From the NCBI RefSeq assembly GCF_002979655.1, contig NZ_PCPG01000015.1, forward strand, positions 1 to 64,000: a stretch of 64,000 nucleotides of DNA, in the 5' to 3' direction. Shown here piece by piece: positions 24,726 through 35,182 of this stretch. The first letter of the stretch is position 1; the number at the start of each line of letters is the position of its first letter. Made by a program: the position numbers and the translations under genes. The notes under the pieces were generated by a model that worked only from the letters and a program-made list of their open reading frames with translations, ran no database searches and was not told the DNA's origin. This stretch comes from Microbacterium sp. MYb45. Its GTDB lineage: Bacteria; Actinomycetota; Actinomycetes; Actinomycetales; Microbacteriaceae.

Positions 24726-26342
24726 TCAGCGGCCGGGCAGGAAACGACGCACGAGGCCGCCGGCCGCCTTGAGCTCGGGGGCGCGCATGAGGGCGAGGAT
24801 CGCGACGTAGACGACCACGACCGTGAGGCCGATGATCGCGGTCGCGAGGGTCGCCGGGATGACACCGGACGTCGCCCACCCTGAGGGGCCGCCGAGGAGC
24901 AGATACACGCCCCAGCCGGCGAAGCCGGCAGGGACTCCCGCCACGGCGAATCGCAGGATGGCGAGCATCCAGGACCCCACCCCGAGCCCACCGATCTTCC
25001 GGTGCAGCAGCCAGGTGGCGACGACCGTCTGCAGGGTGCTTGCGATGGACTGACCGAGGGCGACGGCTGCGGCGAGCTGGGTCAGCGGGATCACGTCTGC
25101 GGCGAGGAGCCCGGCCGCGGCCAGAGCGGTGATCACGATGAGCACGCACTGGAAGATCGTGAACCAGAACGGCGTTCGGGTGTCGTCGTAGGCGTAGAAC
25201 GTGCGCTGGACGATGAAGAGGATCGTCAGCGGAATCAGGCTGATCAGGTAACAGAGCAGCACCAGGGCAGCGCCCTGCGCATCGGGCGCGCTCTCTGTGA
25301 AGACGCGCGAGGCGGGAATCGCGGCGGCGGCTACGGCCGCCACTGCGGCGACGATGAAGAACAGGAGGGTGCGGATGCTGCGGGAGATGTCTCCGCGCAC
25401 CTCGTCGTGACGACCGGCTGCCGCATGCTCGCTGATCTGCGTGAAGTACGGCGTCCCGATCGAGAGCACGATGACCGAGTACGGCAGCATGAAGATCAGC
25501 CAGGCATTGCCGGTGACCGCGAGCGAGGCACCCGATTCGGAGGCGGCGCTGACGATCCGTCCCTGAAGGATCCCTGCCGCGAGCGATGCGAACGCCATGA
25601 GGAAAGTCCAGCCGGCGAGCTTTCCGACACCACCCAATCCGACGCCGCGCCAGTGGAAGTCCGGGCGGAGTGCGAGACCGGTGCGCCGCCAGAACAGCAG
25701 GAGCACGAGGGCCTGGATGGCGATGCCGAGGGTCGCGGTCCCGCCGAGTGCGGCGATCATGTCCGGCGTCCAGTCCGCAGCGCTTCGGGACACGGGCGAG
25801 AACACCCATCCCAGCAGGAGGAAGCCGATGATCGAGACGATGTTGTTGACGACGGGGGCCCACGTGAACGGGCCGAAGATGCGGCGGGCATTCAGTGCTT
25901 CGCCGAGGAGCGCGTAGAGGCCGTAGAAGAGGATCTGTGGAAGACACCAGTACGCGAGAGCCGTCGCGAGCGCCTGGGTGGCGGAAGGGAGGCCACCCGC
26001 GACGAGCTGGATCAACCAAGGAGCGGCGATCGTCGCGACAGCGGTGACGGCGACGAGCACGACGGTGCCGAGGGTGAAGAGCTTCGAGATGAACGCGTTG
26101 CCGCCGTCCGCATCCGCGGCGGCCTTCACGATCTGCGGCACGATCACGGCCGTGAGGATGCCGACCGAGATGAGCGAGAAGACGCTATTGGGCAGTGTGT
26201 TCGCGGCGGCGAACGCGTCGGCGGGACCCGACTTGTACGAGCCGATGACGCCGACGAGGACGATGCTGCGCAGCAGGCCGGTGAGGCGGGAGACGAGAGT
26301 GCCGGCGCCGATGACGGCGCTCGCGCGGCCGAGGCTACTCAC
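24726..26342 (-). CDS. murJ: Lipid II flippase MurJ
   Basis: Polytopic membrane protein (538 residues, about 14 helices) of the MOP superfamily that moves lipid II to the outer leaflet for peptidoglycan synthesis. The N-terminal SAVIGAGTLVSRLTGLLR and the ADAFAAANTLPN motif are typical. I use the GTG at 26342, which overlaps the DUF6049 stop by 8 nt. A longer frame to 26444 would put 34 basic residues inside the upstream gene. The large cytoplasmic pseudokinase tail of mycobacterial MurJ is absent. Confidence 0.93.
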   Translation of the reverse strand: MSSLGRASAVIGAGTLVSRLTGLLRSIVLVGVIGSYKSGPADAFAAANTLPNSVFSLISVGILTAVIVPQIVKAAADADGGNAFISKLFTLGTVVLVAVTAVATIAAPWLIQLVAGGLPSATQALATALAYWCLPQILFYGLYALLGEALNARRIFGPFTWAPVVNNIVSIIGFLLLGWVFSPVSRSAADWTPDMIAALGGTATLGIAIQALVLLLFWRRTGLALRPDFHWRGVGLGGVGKLAGWTFLMAFASLAAGILQGRIVSAASESGASLAVTGNAWLIFMLPYSVIVLSIGTPYFTQISEHAAAGRHDEVRGDISRSIRTLLFFIVAAVAAVAAAAIPASRVFTESAPDAQGAALVLLCYLISLIPLTILFIVQRTFYAYDDTRTPFWFTIFQCVLIVITALAAAGLLAADVIPLTQLAAAVALGQSIASTLQTVVATWLLHRKIGGLGVGSWMLAILRFAVAGVPAGFAGWGVYLLLGGPSGWATSGVIPATLATAIIGLTVVVVYVAILALMRAPELKAAGGLVRRFLPGR

Positions 26343-28512
26343 GCGTGTCTTCTGTCGTGGTGGCGTCCGGGCGGGCTTCCACGGCTTCCTCTTCCTCCAG
26401 GGCTTCGATCTGCGCTTCGACTGCTGATTCCTCGACTGCCTCACGCCGCTTGCGACGCACGGTGCGGATCACACCGAGCGCGATCAGCAGCACGATGATG
26501 CCGCCCAGGACGACGAGTCCGATCGTCTCCCACTCCGCACGCACCGCGACCCTGAGCGTCTGATCACCCTGGATCTGCACGCCCGTGGGGCTGTAGAGAC
26601 TGAGTCGGAGGTCGACCTCGCCGCTGCCCACGCGAGCCGACACCGGAACCTTGATGCGTGTCGTGGACTGGGCCTGCACGATCGTCTCGTCCGGGGACCT
26701 GACCTCGAGGCGCGGATCCGTCGGCGAGACGAAGAGCTGCACCGTCACAGGCCACGGAAGGTCGTTGCGCACCGCGATCGGCAGATCGGCGTTCGCCGTG
26801 AGCAGCTGGATCGTGCTGGACGGGGGGATGTTGACCGCGTCGAGCGTGGCGCTCGTCTGTGCTTGATGATCCGCGAAACCCTCGGCGAACGCGGCGGCCG
26901 ATGTTCCGACCGACAGCGTGCGCAGGATCCGGATGCGTTCGGGGCTGAGCAGCACCTGGGGGTCGGCGAGGATCGACGAGAACGCGGTGAGCCGAGACTC
27001 ATCGGCGAGGAGTGTCGTCACGGCGGCGGATCGCGCAGCATCCGGTTCCCCGGTGACCGTGACCGGAACGGGCGCCGCTGCCCGGAGCGTCGCGAGCTCG
27101 AACCCGGTCGAGTCGGCGGCGGTGATCGCGTCGCGCAGCGCGTCGGAGGAGCGGTTCTCGTCCCGGTCCAGGCCGATGAGCAGGGGAGCGGTGGGGGCGG
27201 CACGCTGTGCCAGCTGGAGGAGGGCGGCCGCCTCGGCGAGAAGTCGCTGACGGTCGGCGGGATTCCGCGCCGCCGCCACCCGCGAGAGCACGTCGGAGGT
27301 CGCGGCGTCCGTGACCAGGAGGTCGTTGCCGCCGGCTGTCGCATGAGCCGTGCTCTGTCCGCCGACCGCCGTCGAGGAGACGATCGTCGTGGTGTCGGCG
27401 CCCACGTAGCCGGCGAAGGCGGTCAGGTCGGCGGAGGTGGGGGTCTGCGGCCACAGGATGTGCGGCAGAGCGCCGTCGATCGCCGTGAGTTCGTCATCGC
27501 TGGGGAGTGCCGGAGACTCCGTGGCGCTCGGGGTCGGACCGGGTGTCGCATCAGGCGCGTCGGTCGGTGCGGCCGTTGCCGGGACTCCCGGGAAGTTCGC
27601 GGGATCGAGCAATGGGGTGAGAGCCCGGGGCTGCAGCAGCTCAGGCAGACCCGCCTGCGCCTGCGCCGTCGCATCCGCATCACCGAACTGCAGCGCGAAA
27701 CGCGCGTTCGGGAGGTTGTCGAGTCGTGTCAGCCAGTCGCGGGCGGTCTCCGGGGCGGCGGTGCCGAGCGCCCGGATCGCGGCGGGGATGGACGGGTCGA
27801 TGGCCAGCACGGCGGTCGTCCCGGCGACGCCGTCGAGCTGTGCGGTCAGGGCTCCTTCGGGAGCGGTGAGCTCCGAGAGCTCGGCGGCCGTCAGCAGTGC
27901 GCCGCCTTCCGGCGTCGCCGTGACGGGAACGAGCACCCCGACCTGCGCGGTCTGGGGGGCGGCGATCACCAGCACACTCGTCGCGGTCGCATCCACGGCC
28001 TCGGCGTCTGCGGCATCGCCGGTCGAGGCAGTGAGTTCCGCGCGCAACGGGTAGACGCCGGGCGCGAGGTTGCCCAGGGTCGCCTCGGACACGAAGATCG
28101 TGGTCGTCGCCGACGCACCGCCATCGATCGGGTCGGTGTCTTCGGCGCCGATGGAGGCGAAGGCCCCTGTCGCCTCGCCGTCGTCGAGCCAGGTGGAGAC
28201 GGCCGCAGCATCGGTGAGCGGGGTGCGATTGAGTTCGACCTCGACCTGACCCGTGGTGAGTGCCGCGTCAGTGGCGTTCTCCACGGTGACGATCGCCGAC
28301 GTGGACGACCCCGGTGCGACGAGCCCGCGAAGACCGGCCGAGACATGCAGCTCGACGTTCTTTTCGTCGTCGGATTGCGCCTGATCGGCGGCGACCGCGG
28401 CGCTCGGTGCGACGAACGCACAGCCGCTCACTGCGATCGCGAGAACAGCGGTCGCTCCTGCGAGCCGTCGCAGGCGCGCACGGAGGCCGATGTCGGGGGT
28501 GATCGCGGTCAT
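26335..28512 (-). CDS. DUF6049 exported membrane-anchored protein
   Basis: Protein of 725 residues with a signal peptide (about 12-42), a large Ala/Thr/Asp-rich extracytoplasmic part containing several beta-rich segments and a Pro/Thr-rich linker (about 300-325). A single C-terminal transmembrane helix (about 660-682) is followed by a basic and then acidic cytoplasmic tail. The architecture and coupling to murJ match the DUF6049 family, whose mycobacterial member is encoded next to murJ. It is thought to act in envelope biogenesis, but the role is unproven. Confidence 0.88.
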   Translation of the reverse strand: MTAITPDIGLRARLRRLAGATAVLAIAVSGCAFVAPSAAVAADQAQSDDEKNVELHVSAGLRGLVAPGSSTSAIVTVENATDAALTTGQVEVELNRTPLTDAAAVSTWLDDGEATGAFASIGAEDTDPIDGGASATTTIFVSEATLGNLAPGVYPLRAELTASTGDAADAEAVDATATSVLVIAAPQTAQVGVLVPVTATPEGGALLTAAELSELTAPEGALTAQLDGVAGTTAVLAIDPSIPAAIRALGTAAPETARDWLTRLDNLPNARFALQFGDADATAQAQAGLPELLQPRALTPLLDPANFPGVPATAAPTDAPDATPGPTPSATESPALPSDDELTAIDGALPHILWPQTPTSADLTAFAGYVGADTTTIVSSTAVGGQSTAHATAGGNDLLVTDAATSDVLSRVAAARNPADRQRLLAEAAALLQLAQRAAPTAPLLIGLDRDENRSSDALRDAITAADSTGFELATLRAAAPVPVTVTGEPDAARSAAVTTLLADESRLTAFSSILADPQVLLSPERIRILRTLSVGTSAAAFAEGFADHQAQTSATLDAVNIPPSSTIQLLTANADLPIAVRNDLPWPVTVQLFVSPTDPRLEVRSPDETIVQAQSTTRIKVPVSARVGSGEVDLRLSLYSPTGVQIQGDQTLRVAVRAEWETIGLVVLGGIIVLLIALGVIRTVRRKRREAVEESAVEAQIEALEEEEAVEARPDATTTEDTRE

Positions 28513-28609
28513 GAAGGTCTTCCTCGAACGCCCGGGAAGAGGCTGCTCGTGAGTACTGACCTAGTGATTCTAGGAGGCTCTGCGAAAGAGAACCCTGAAG
28601 ACGCGTAGA

Positions 28610-30121
28610 GTGACGGCCGTGTCCGACACCCCCGCACCGGTCCCCGACCCTCTCCGCACGGCCGCGCTCGCCGCGGATCTCGACGCTGCGGACCTCCGCT
28701 CCGAGCCGCTGCGGCGCCTGTGGGGTGAGGAGGCGGACGACGCACTCGCCCGCGGGATGCGGGAGCCGATCCTGAGGGCCATCGACGGTGACTCCGGAAC
28801 GCTCGCCACGCTCGGGCGTCTGCTCGTGCTCGGAATGCCACAGCCGCGTGCCCACGTCATCGACGCGTTGCCGCGGCTCGGAGTGGACGGACTCGTGGCG
28901 CTCGGTCTCGCCGAGGCGGACGCCGACACGGTGACGCCGACGGCCCTGCTGCGACCGCAGTCGTTCGTCGACGCCGACGGGGTGGGGGAATGGTGGATCG
29001 CGAGCGATCTCGATGAGGTCGCCCTCGACGCCCCGTTGCCCGCCGACCACGTGCTCGGTGTCGGCGGGGCATCGCGCACGCTCGCCGAGACCATCGTCCC
29101 GATCGAAGTGGAGCGCGCGCTCGACCTGGGCACCGGATGCGGCATCCAGGCGCTCCTCGTCGCACGACGCGCCGGCACGGTCGTCGCGACCGACATCTCG
29201 ACCCGTGCCCTCGCGTTCGCCGAAATCAACGCCCACCTCAACGGGGTGACGAACATCGAGTTCCGCCACGGCAGCATGTTCGAGCCGGTGGCGGGGGAGG
29301 CGTTCGACCTGATCGTCTCGAATCCTCCGTTCGTGATCACCCCGCGCGTCGAGGGAGTGCCCGCATACGAATACCGTGACGGCGGACTCGTGGGAGATGC
29401 GCTGGTGGAGCAGTTCATCCGCAGCGCCCCTGCCCACCTGACCCGGAACGGCATCGCGCAGCTGCTCGGCAACTGGGAGTCGAAGGCCGCGATCACCGGG
29501 CTCGCACGTCTCGAAGCCTGGGTGCCGGCCGAGCTCGACCTGTGGGTGATCGAGCGGGAGGAACTCTCGCCTCTGGGCTACGCGGAACTGTGGATCCGCG
29601 ATGGGGGGACCACGCCGCGCGACCCCGGTTTCACGCCGCTGCTGACCGCATGGCTCGACGACTTCGCCGCCCGTGGAGTGACCTCGATCGGCTTCGGCTA
29701 CGTGCTGATGCGTCGGGGCACCTCGGGCGAACCACTGCGGCGAACTGAGCGCATCGCCCAGCCCGTCGCGAACGTCGGGGCCGCCTTGGCGACGGGCCTC
29801 GCGGCGCAGGATGTGCTCGCCGAAGGGCTGCCGGCCACCCTGGTGGTCGCTGCCGACGTCACCGAGGCGCGGCATCTGATGCCGGGTGACGATGACCCGA
29901 GCGTGATCGAGCTGCGTCAGGGCGGCGGCTTCGGTCGCACGATCTCTGTCGACCCTGCTCTCGCCGGTTTCGTCGGCGCCTGCGACGGAGAACTCACCGT
30001 GGTGCAGATCGCGGCCGCGCTGGCGGACCTCTTCGAGGTGCCGCTCGCCGACCTGTGGGCCGACCTCGAGCCCCGCATCCGCTCCCTCATCCTCGACGGC
30101 ATCCTGCTGCCGGGGGAATAG
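28610..30121 (+). CDS. SAM-dependent methyltransferase with NPPF motif
   Basis: Protein of 503 residues. A central class I methyltransferase domain has the SAM-binding ALDLGTGCGIQALL (about 165-178) and the substrate-amide motif VSNPPFV, as in HemK/PrmC and RsmC-like enzymes, so the target is probably an amide or amine nitrogen of a protein or nucleobase. The N-terminal 150 residues and the C-terminal 150 residues (with a winged-helix look) are lineage-specific additions. It is divergent from the DUF6049 gene. Start GTG at 28610, with a second GTG 9 nt later. Confidence 0.85.
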   Translation: MTAVSDTPAPVPDPLRTAALAADLDAADLRSEPLRRLWGEEADDALARGMREPILRAIDGDSGTLATLGRLLVLGMPQPRAHVIDALPRLGVDGLVALGLAEADADTVTPTALLRPQSFVDADGVGEWWIASDLDEVALDAPLPADHVLGVGGASRTLAETIVPIEVERALDLGTGCGIQALLVARRAGTVVATDISTRALAFAEINAHLNGVTNIEFRHGSMFEPVAGEAFDLIVSNPPFVITPRVEGVPAYEYRDGGLVGDALVEQFIRSAPAHLTRNGIAQLLGNWESKAAITGLARLEAWVPAELDLWVIEREELSPLGYAELWIRDGGTTPRDPGFTPLLTAWLDDFAARGVTSIGFGYVLMRRGTSGEPLRRTERIAQPVANVGAALATGLAAQDVLAEGLPATLVVAADVTEARHLMPGDDDPSVIELRQGGGFGRTISVDPALAGFVGACDGELTVVQIAAALADLFEVPLADLWADLEPRIRSLILDGILLPGE

Positions 30122-30149
30122 TCCTCAGATTCATGCGTTGGAATAGATC

Positions 30150-31205
30150 ATGAAGGCTTTCGGATTCCTCTCTTTCGGTCACTACGCCGACGTGCCCGGC
30201 TCGGCGACCCGCACCGCGGGCGACATGTTGAAGCAGACGATCGAGATCGCCGAAGGAGCCGACGAGATCGGTGTGAACGGCGCCTCGGTGCGCGTGCACC
30301 ACTGGGCACGTCAGGCCGCCTCCCCGATGCCGCTGCTGTCGGCGATGGCCGCGCGCACGAAGCGCATCGAAGTCGGTACCGGCGTGATCGACATGCGCTA
30401 CGAGAACCCCTTCCAGTTCGCCGAAGAGGCGGCCGCCCTCGACTTCATCGCCGACGGCAGGATCGCGCTCGGCGTGAGCCGTGGTTCACCCGAGACGGCG
30501 CTGCGCGGCTATGAGACGTTCGGCTACGTCGACGAGGAGGACCCGGAGCGCGGCAGCGTGCTCGCGCGGGAGAAGTTCGACCTGTTCCTGCGGGCGATCG
30601 ACGGAGAGGGCCTCGCTCCGGGCGACCCGCGCATGGTGGGTGCCGGTCGGTACCTCGCGATCGAGCCGCAATCGCCGACCCTCCGCGACCACATCTGGTG
30701 GGGCTCGGGTTCGCGCGCCACGGCTGAGGAGACGGGACGCAAGGGGCTCAACATGATGAGTTCCACCCTCGTGACCGAGGCGACCGGTCAGCCGTTCCAC
30801 GAGCTGCAGCGGGAGCAGATCGAACTGTTCCGCTCCGCATACAAGGAGGCGGGGCACACCGGCCGCCCGCGGGTCTCGGTCAGCCGCAGCGTCTTCCCGC
30901 TCGTCTCCGACATGGACCGGGCCTACTTCGGCCTGCGCAGCGAGGAGAACGCCGACCAGATCGGTGTGATCGACGGCTTCCGCTCGACGTTCGGCAAGAC
31001 CTACGCCGCCGAGCCGGACGTGCTCATCGCGCAGCTGAAGCAGGACGAGGCCGTGATGGCGGCCGACACCCTTCTGCTCACCATCCCGAACCAGCTCGGC
31101 CCGGAGTACAACCTGCACGTGCTGGAGGCGTTCGCGACGCACGTCGCACCGGCGCTCGGCTGGAAGCCCAACACGGAGGGACCCGTCCAGGGCGACGCCG
31201 TCTGA
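30150..31205 (+). CDS. LLM-class flavin-dependent oxidoreductase
   Basis: TIM-barrel flavoprotein of 351 residues related to bacterial luciferases. The family features are visible: a first strand (KAFGFLSFGHY), VHHWARQAASPMPLLSAMAARTKRIEVGTGV split over the second and third strands, and the flavin-binding LDFIADGRIALGVSRGSP. The physiological substrate is unknown. It stands 28 nt after the methyltransferase and may share its transcript. Confidence 0.88.
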   Translation: MKAFGFLSFGHYADVPGSATRTAGDMLKQTIEIAEGADEIGVNGASVRVHHWARQAASPMPLLSAMAARTKRIEVGTGVIDMRYENPFQFAEEAAALDFIADGRIALGVSRGSPETALRGYETFGYVDEEDPERGSVLAREKFDLFLRAIDGEGLAPGDPRMVGAGRYLAIEPQSPTLRDHIWWGSGSRATAEETGRKGLNMMSSTLVTEATGQPFHELQREQIELFRSAYKEAGHTGRPRVSVSRSVFPLVSDMDRAYFGLRSEENADQIGVIDGFRSTFGKTYAAEPDVLIAQLKQDEAVMAADTLLLTIPNQLGPEYNLHVLEAFATHVAPALGWKPNTEGPVQGDAV

Positions 31206-31286
31206 CGCGGCGCCCGCCCGCTGGCCGGCACCCCGTATCGAGGAATTCACTTTCGGACCGCACCGGTATATCAGTACGCTGACCGC

Positions 31287-33245
31287 ATGCGTGCCTCTCG
31301 CAGAGCGACCATCGCCGGAACCATCGTCCTCATCGCGGTGCTCGTCGGCGCCCTCCCGGCTTCGGCCGCGACCGTCGCCTCCTGGGCGACCTGGCAGCCG
31401 CTCGTCGGCGTCGGCGGGGCATTCACGACATCGGTTGAGGTGGCCGCGCAGCCGGCGATCAGCGCGACCGTCTCCAGTGATTCACGGGGTGGCGCGCAGA
31501 TCGGCGTCATCAGCGGGGCCTCGACCTGGCTCTCGGAGGGCACCGCGATCGGTGCGAAGTACGGTTCCAGCAGGAACCAGCCCTACCTGAACCTGCGCCC
31601 CCGGGCCGACAACGCCACGAGCCCCTCGACCACGACGTACTCCTTCGCGACGCCGACCCCGACCTCGGGATGGGCCTTCGCAGTGGGGGACATCGACGCG
31701 GACTCGGTGCGCATCCAGGCCGTCGCCCCCGACGGACACGTGCTGGATGCGACGGAGATCGGTCTGCGGGACCGGTTCAACTACTGCGCGGAAGGAATCG
31801 TCGGCAAGCCGTCGTGCACCGGTGCGGCCGATGATGTGCCGAGTTGGGATGCGACGACTCTCACCCTCACCGGCAACGCGGCGGCCGCGGACACCAGCGG
31901 CGCGGCGGCCTGGTTCGAGCCGAGCACCCCGATCAGCTCCCTCAGCCTGATCTTCACCCGTCGCTCGGGTCTTCCCGTGTACCAGACCTGGTTCGCGTCG
32001 ATCGCGCAGGACATCACGGGCACCGTCACCGACACGGGGGCGCCGACGCCCGGCGTGACCCTCACGCTGACGGACGCGAACGGCACAGTCGTGGGGACCA
32101 CGACGACCGCGGCAGACGGCACGTACTCGTTCCCCGGGTTCGTCGCCGCTGACGGTTACACCGTGCGCGTGACCCCGCCTGCGGGCAAGATCTCGACCGG
32201 GCCGACCACGGTCGCCGTGAACCTCAGCGGCGGGGACGCCGTCGCCGACTTCGGGCTGCGCGACATCGTGCCCGTCGCGGTCTCCGGAACCGTGACCGAC
32301 ACCACCGGTGCTGCGGTCCCCGGTGCGACCGTGACGATCGACGGCCAGACCACGACGACGGATGCCGACGGGAACTACCTGTTCGACCAGGTGCCCGTCG
32401 GGACGCATCCCGTGTCGATCACGACCCCGCCCGGCTACACCGTGGCCACTCAGCCGCCGCCGGTCACCGTTCCAGCGGGCAGCGAGGTGCCGATCACGGA
32501 CGTGGACTTCGTGGTCGCCGAGAACGCCGACCTGCGCGGCACGGTGCGCGCCAACGGATCGGGCGTGGCCGGCGTCACCGTGACCGCGATCGCTCCCGGC
32601 GGGGCGACCCTCACACGGGTGACGGATGCGTCGGGGGCGTACTCGTTCCCCCGACTCGCTGCCGGTGACTACACGATCACGATGACGACGCCCGCGGGAT
32701 TCGTCGCGACGTCTCCGGCCACGCGGAACGAGCAGGTGGCCGCGGTCGACGTGGAGAACGTGGACTTCGAGCTGGCGCGCCTCGGCGCGATCGACGGCAC
32801 CGTGCGCGATGACGACGGTGCCCCCGTCGCGGGCGTGGTGGTGACACTCACCGGACCGGGCGCGCCGCAGCAGCTCACGTCCGACGCGGACGGCACGTTC
32901 GGGCTCGGCGCCCTGCCGCCCGGCGCCTACACCCTCACGGTTGTGCCCCCGACGGGCACGAGCGTCGTCGGCTCGGCGACGCGCACGGTCGTGATCACCG
33001 CCGCCGGCGACGTGATCGCCGAGCAGGACTTCACGCTCGCCGCCGATGCCGTCGTCGTGCCGCCGGACCCGACCGACCCGCCGGACCCGAGCACTCCGCC
33101 GACCAGTGGGGGCAACGGGACCGACCCGCTTCCCGCGACAGGACTCGGGCCCGAGACGCTCGCCTGGGCGGCCGGCGGTGCGGCCGTTCTCGTGCTCGGC
33201 GCGACACTCCTGATCCTCGGCCGCCGGCGCTCCGCGCGGAAGTAG
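31287..33245 (+). CDS. Sortase-anchored surface protein with carboxypeptidase-like beta repeats
   Basis: Secreted wall protein of 652 residues. It has a signal peptide (about 1-28), a unique N-terminal domain (about 30-240, with a single Cys pair in YCAEGIVGKPSCTG), and four tandem beta-sandwich repeats of about 85 residues. The repeats resemble carboxypeptidase regulatory/SdrD-B domains, each with a GTV-D-GAPVAGVTV strand and a DADGTY-F loop. A Pro-rich spacer precedes LPATG (615-619), a hydrophobic helix and RRRSARK, the sorting signal. It probably serves adhesion or wall scaffolding. No sortase gene is in the window. Confidence 0.87.
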   Translation: MRASRRATIAGTIVLIAVLVGALPASAATVASWATWQPLVGVGGAFTTSVEVAAQPAISATVSSDSRGGAQIGVISGASTWLSEGTAIGAKYGSSRNQPYLNLRPRADNATSPSTTTYSFATPTPTSGWAFAVGDIDADSVRIQAVAPDGHVLDATEIGLRDRFNYCAEGIVGKPSCTGAADDVPSWDATTLTLTGNAAAADTSGAAAWFEPSTPISSLSLIFTRRSGLPVYQTWFASIAQDITGTVTDTGAPTPGVTLTLTDANGTVVGTTTTAADGTYSFPGFVAADGYTVRVTPPAGKISTGPTTVAVNLSGGDAVADFGLRDIVPVAVSGTVTDTTGAAVPGATVTIDGQTTTTDADGNYLFDQVPVGTHPVSITTPPGYTVATQPPPVTVPAGSEVPITDVDFVVAENADLRGTVRANGSGVAGVTVTAIAPGGATLTRVTDASGAYSFPRLAAGDYTITMTTPAGFVATSPATRNEQVAAVDVENVDFELARLGAIDGTVRDDDGAPVAGVVVTLTGPGAPQQLTSDADGTFGLGALPPGAYTLTVVPPTGTSVVGSATRTVVITAAGDVIAEQDFTLAADAVVVPPDPTDPPDPSTPPTSGGNGTDPLPATGLGPETLAWAAGGAAVLVLGATLLILGRRRSARK

Positions 33246-33263
33246 CCCGGGCGGAGAGTCGCA

Positions 33264-33303
33264 CCCGCGTCGCACAGTCCCCCGGGAATCGTGCGACCGC
33301 GGG
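33264..33303. terminator. Hairpin between converging genes
   Basis: CCCGCG-TCGCAC pairs with GTGCGACCGCGGG, with one bulged base, around a 15-nt loop. It lies between the surface-protein and phosphoesterase genes and can act in both directions. Confidence 0.55.
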
Positions 33304-33321
33304 CGAAGACTGCGACCGTGG

Positions 33322-35085
33322 TCAGCTGCTCTTCGGCGGGCCGAAGAGCTCCTCGCCGTGCTCGTGGAGCAGCTTGTACGCGTCGGCGAAGGTCTCCGGC
33401 TCCTTCTCGCCGGGTTTGCCGTACCGGGCCAGAAGCAGCCCGAGCAGCCCGCGTGCCGGCGGCGTCAGGGGCTTGAGGTGCTCCTTCACGTCGGGTTGCG
33501 GCACCGCCTCCTCCGGGTTCGGCGGCGTGTAGGAGGGCTTCGTCGTGGGCCAGTCGGCCGGATGCCGGGGCTGATCCAGGTTCACGACGTTGAACAGTGT
33601 GTTGGCCGAGGCGTCGCGGTCGTTGAGCGGCTTCAGACCGTGCAGACGCGAGAGCGTCGCCGTGACCGAGCCGTGGTGCATCTCGTCGTGGACGATGGTG
33701 CCGCGCTTCGTGTACGCCGACACCGCGATGGCCGGGACGCGGCATCCGAGTCGATCGAAGGTGAACCCCATCTCGCCCGCTCCGGTGTCCTTCGTCGGCT
33801 TCGTCGCCGCGGGCGGCGGCACGTGGTCGTAGCATCCGCCGTGTTCGTCGAAAGTGATCAGCAGCAGGGTGTTGACGGCGTTCGACCCCGTCGGCGAGGC
33901 GCTCGTGCGCACCGCCTCGTAGATCTCGTGGATCAGCAGATCACCGGCGCGCACGTCGGAGATCGCGCTGTCGAAGACTTCTTCGCCCTCGACGAAGCCC
34001 TCCCGGGGTGAGCCGAACGGCGGGTGGAAGTCGTTGTGGTCGTAGACCATCCGCGGCTCGATGAAGGCATACGCGGGGAGCTTGCCGTCCTTCACATCGG
34101 CGTAGAAGTCCTCCATCGTGCCGAAGTGGTCCGTGCGCCAGTACTTCTCCAGCACCGGGGCATGCAGCATGCCGGTGAAGGAGACGAGCTGGAGCTTGTC
34201 GATGTAGATCTTCCAGTCGAGCTTCTTCTCCTCGAGCCGGTTGAACACCGTCGGGGCGGCCGGTGCATCGATCCACTTGTCGTAGCCGCCGCCGGCCTGG
34301 TTCGTCACGAAGCCGTGCGACGTCGAGGCGTGGAAGAAGGAGCGATTGCAGAACGTCTGCGACGGGACGCCGGCGTACCAGTGGTCGAACACCGCGAACT
34401 CGGCGGCGAGCGTCGACAGCACCGGCAGCATCGCGGGAGAGAAGGAGCCCATGATGTGCTTCGCCTCGTCGACGCTCGGCTCCTTGCCCTTGCGCAGCCG
34501 ACGGAAGTTGATGATGTAGTCCTGGAGGAACCCCGACATCGAGGCCTTCTCGCCGTTCGTCGGGGCGTTGTAGGGCGCCTCCATCTGGTCGACGAAGAGC
34601 TCGGCATTCGACTTCGGATCCACCGTTCCGAAGATCTGGGTGTTGACGTGCGGATACTCCTCACCCGGATCGGGATCGGGGTGGCTCATGATGCGATCGG
34701 TCTCGCCCTCGTAGACGTGCGCCTCGACCACGGTGCCGTCGGATGCCTTGTTGCTGTGCGTGCCGAACGCCAGGCCCTCGAACTTCTCACCCGCAGGCAG
34801 GTTCTCCTTCGAGTAGAGATACCCGAGGAGATTGTCGAACGAACGGTTCTCGCCCATCACGACCACGACGTGGTCGAACCCCGGCTCACTGCGCGGGGTC
34901 AGCGCGGCGTACGGGTCCGGATCGTCGGCGAAGCCGTCGCGCGCGCCCGCCGCGACGGATGCTCCGATGGCAGCGCCACCCGCGCCACCGACGACCGCGC
35001 CGGCGAGGGCCGCCCCGCCGATCTTGAAGAAGCCTCGGCGGGAGGTATCGGGTGCGGGGGAGGACTGCACGTCATCGTCGGCCAT
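33322..35085 (-). CDS. Tat-exported phosphoesterase (phospholipase C/acid phosphatase family)
   Basis: Protein of 587 residues of the phosphoesterase family that includes bacterial non-haemolytic phospholipases C and AcpA acid phosphatase. A twin-arginine signal (SRRGFFKIGG, 15-24) followed by an Ala/Gly-rich core shows export in folded form. The family motifs VVVMGENRSFDNLLGYL, VPSQTFCNRSFFHAST and TFDEHGGCYDHV carry the metal and catalytic residues. Substrates could be phospholipids or phosphate esters. It stands alone, transcribed towards the surface-protein gene. Confidence 0.9.
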   Translation of the reverse strand: MADDDVQSSPAPDTSRRGFFKIGGAALAGAVVGGAGGAAIGASVAAGARDGFADDPDPYAALTPRSEPGFDHVVVVMGENRSFDNLLGYLYSKENLPAGEKFEGLAFGTHSNKASDGTVVEAHVYEGETDRIMSHPDPDPGEEYPHVNTQIFGTVDPKSNAELFVDQMEAPYNAPTNGEKASMSGFLQDYIINFRRLRKGKEPSVDEAKHIMGSFSPAMLPVLSTLAAEFAVFDHWYAGVPSQTFCNRSFFHASTSHGFVTNQAGGGYDKWIDAPAAPTVFNRLEEKKLDWKIYIDKLQLVSFTGMLHAPVLEKYWRTDHFGTMEDFYADVKDGKLPAYAFIEPRMVYDHNDFHPPFGSPREGFVEGEEVFDSAISDVRAGDLLIHEIYEAVRTSASPTGSNAVNTLLLITFDEHGGCYDHVPPPAATKPTKDTGAGEMGFTFDRLGCRVPAIAVSAYTKRGTIVHDEMHHGSVTATLSRLHGLKPLNDRDASANTLFNVVNLDQPRHPADWPTTKPSYTPPNPEEAVPQPDVKEHLKPLTPPARGLLGLLLARYGKPGEKEPETFADAYKLLHEHGEELFGPPKSS

Positions 35086-35182
35086 GCCGCGATCCTATGG
35101 CCGCGGCGTCTCATCGCCGGGGGATGCCGCGGAACTACTCCTGGTGAAGAGGCGTCGGGTCGGTGATCGAGGGTCCGGGCCT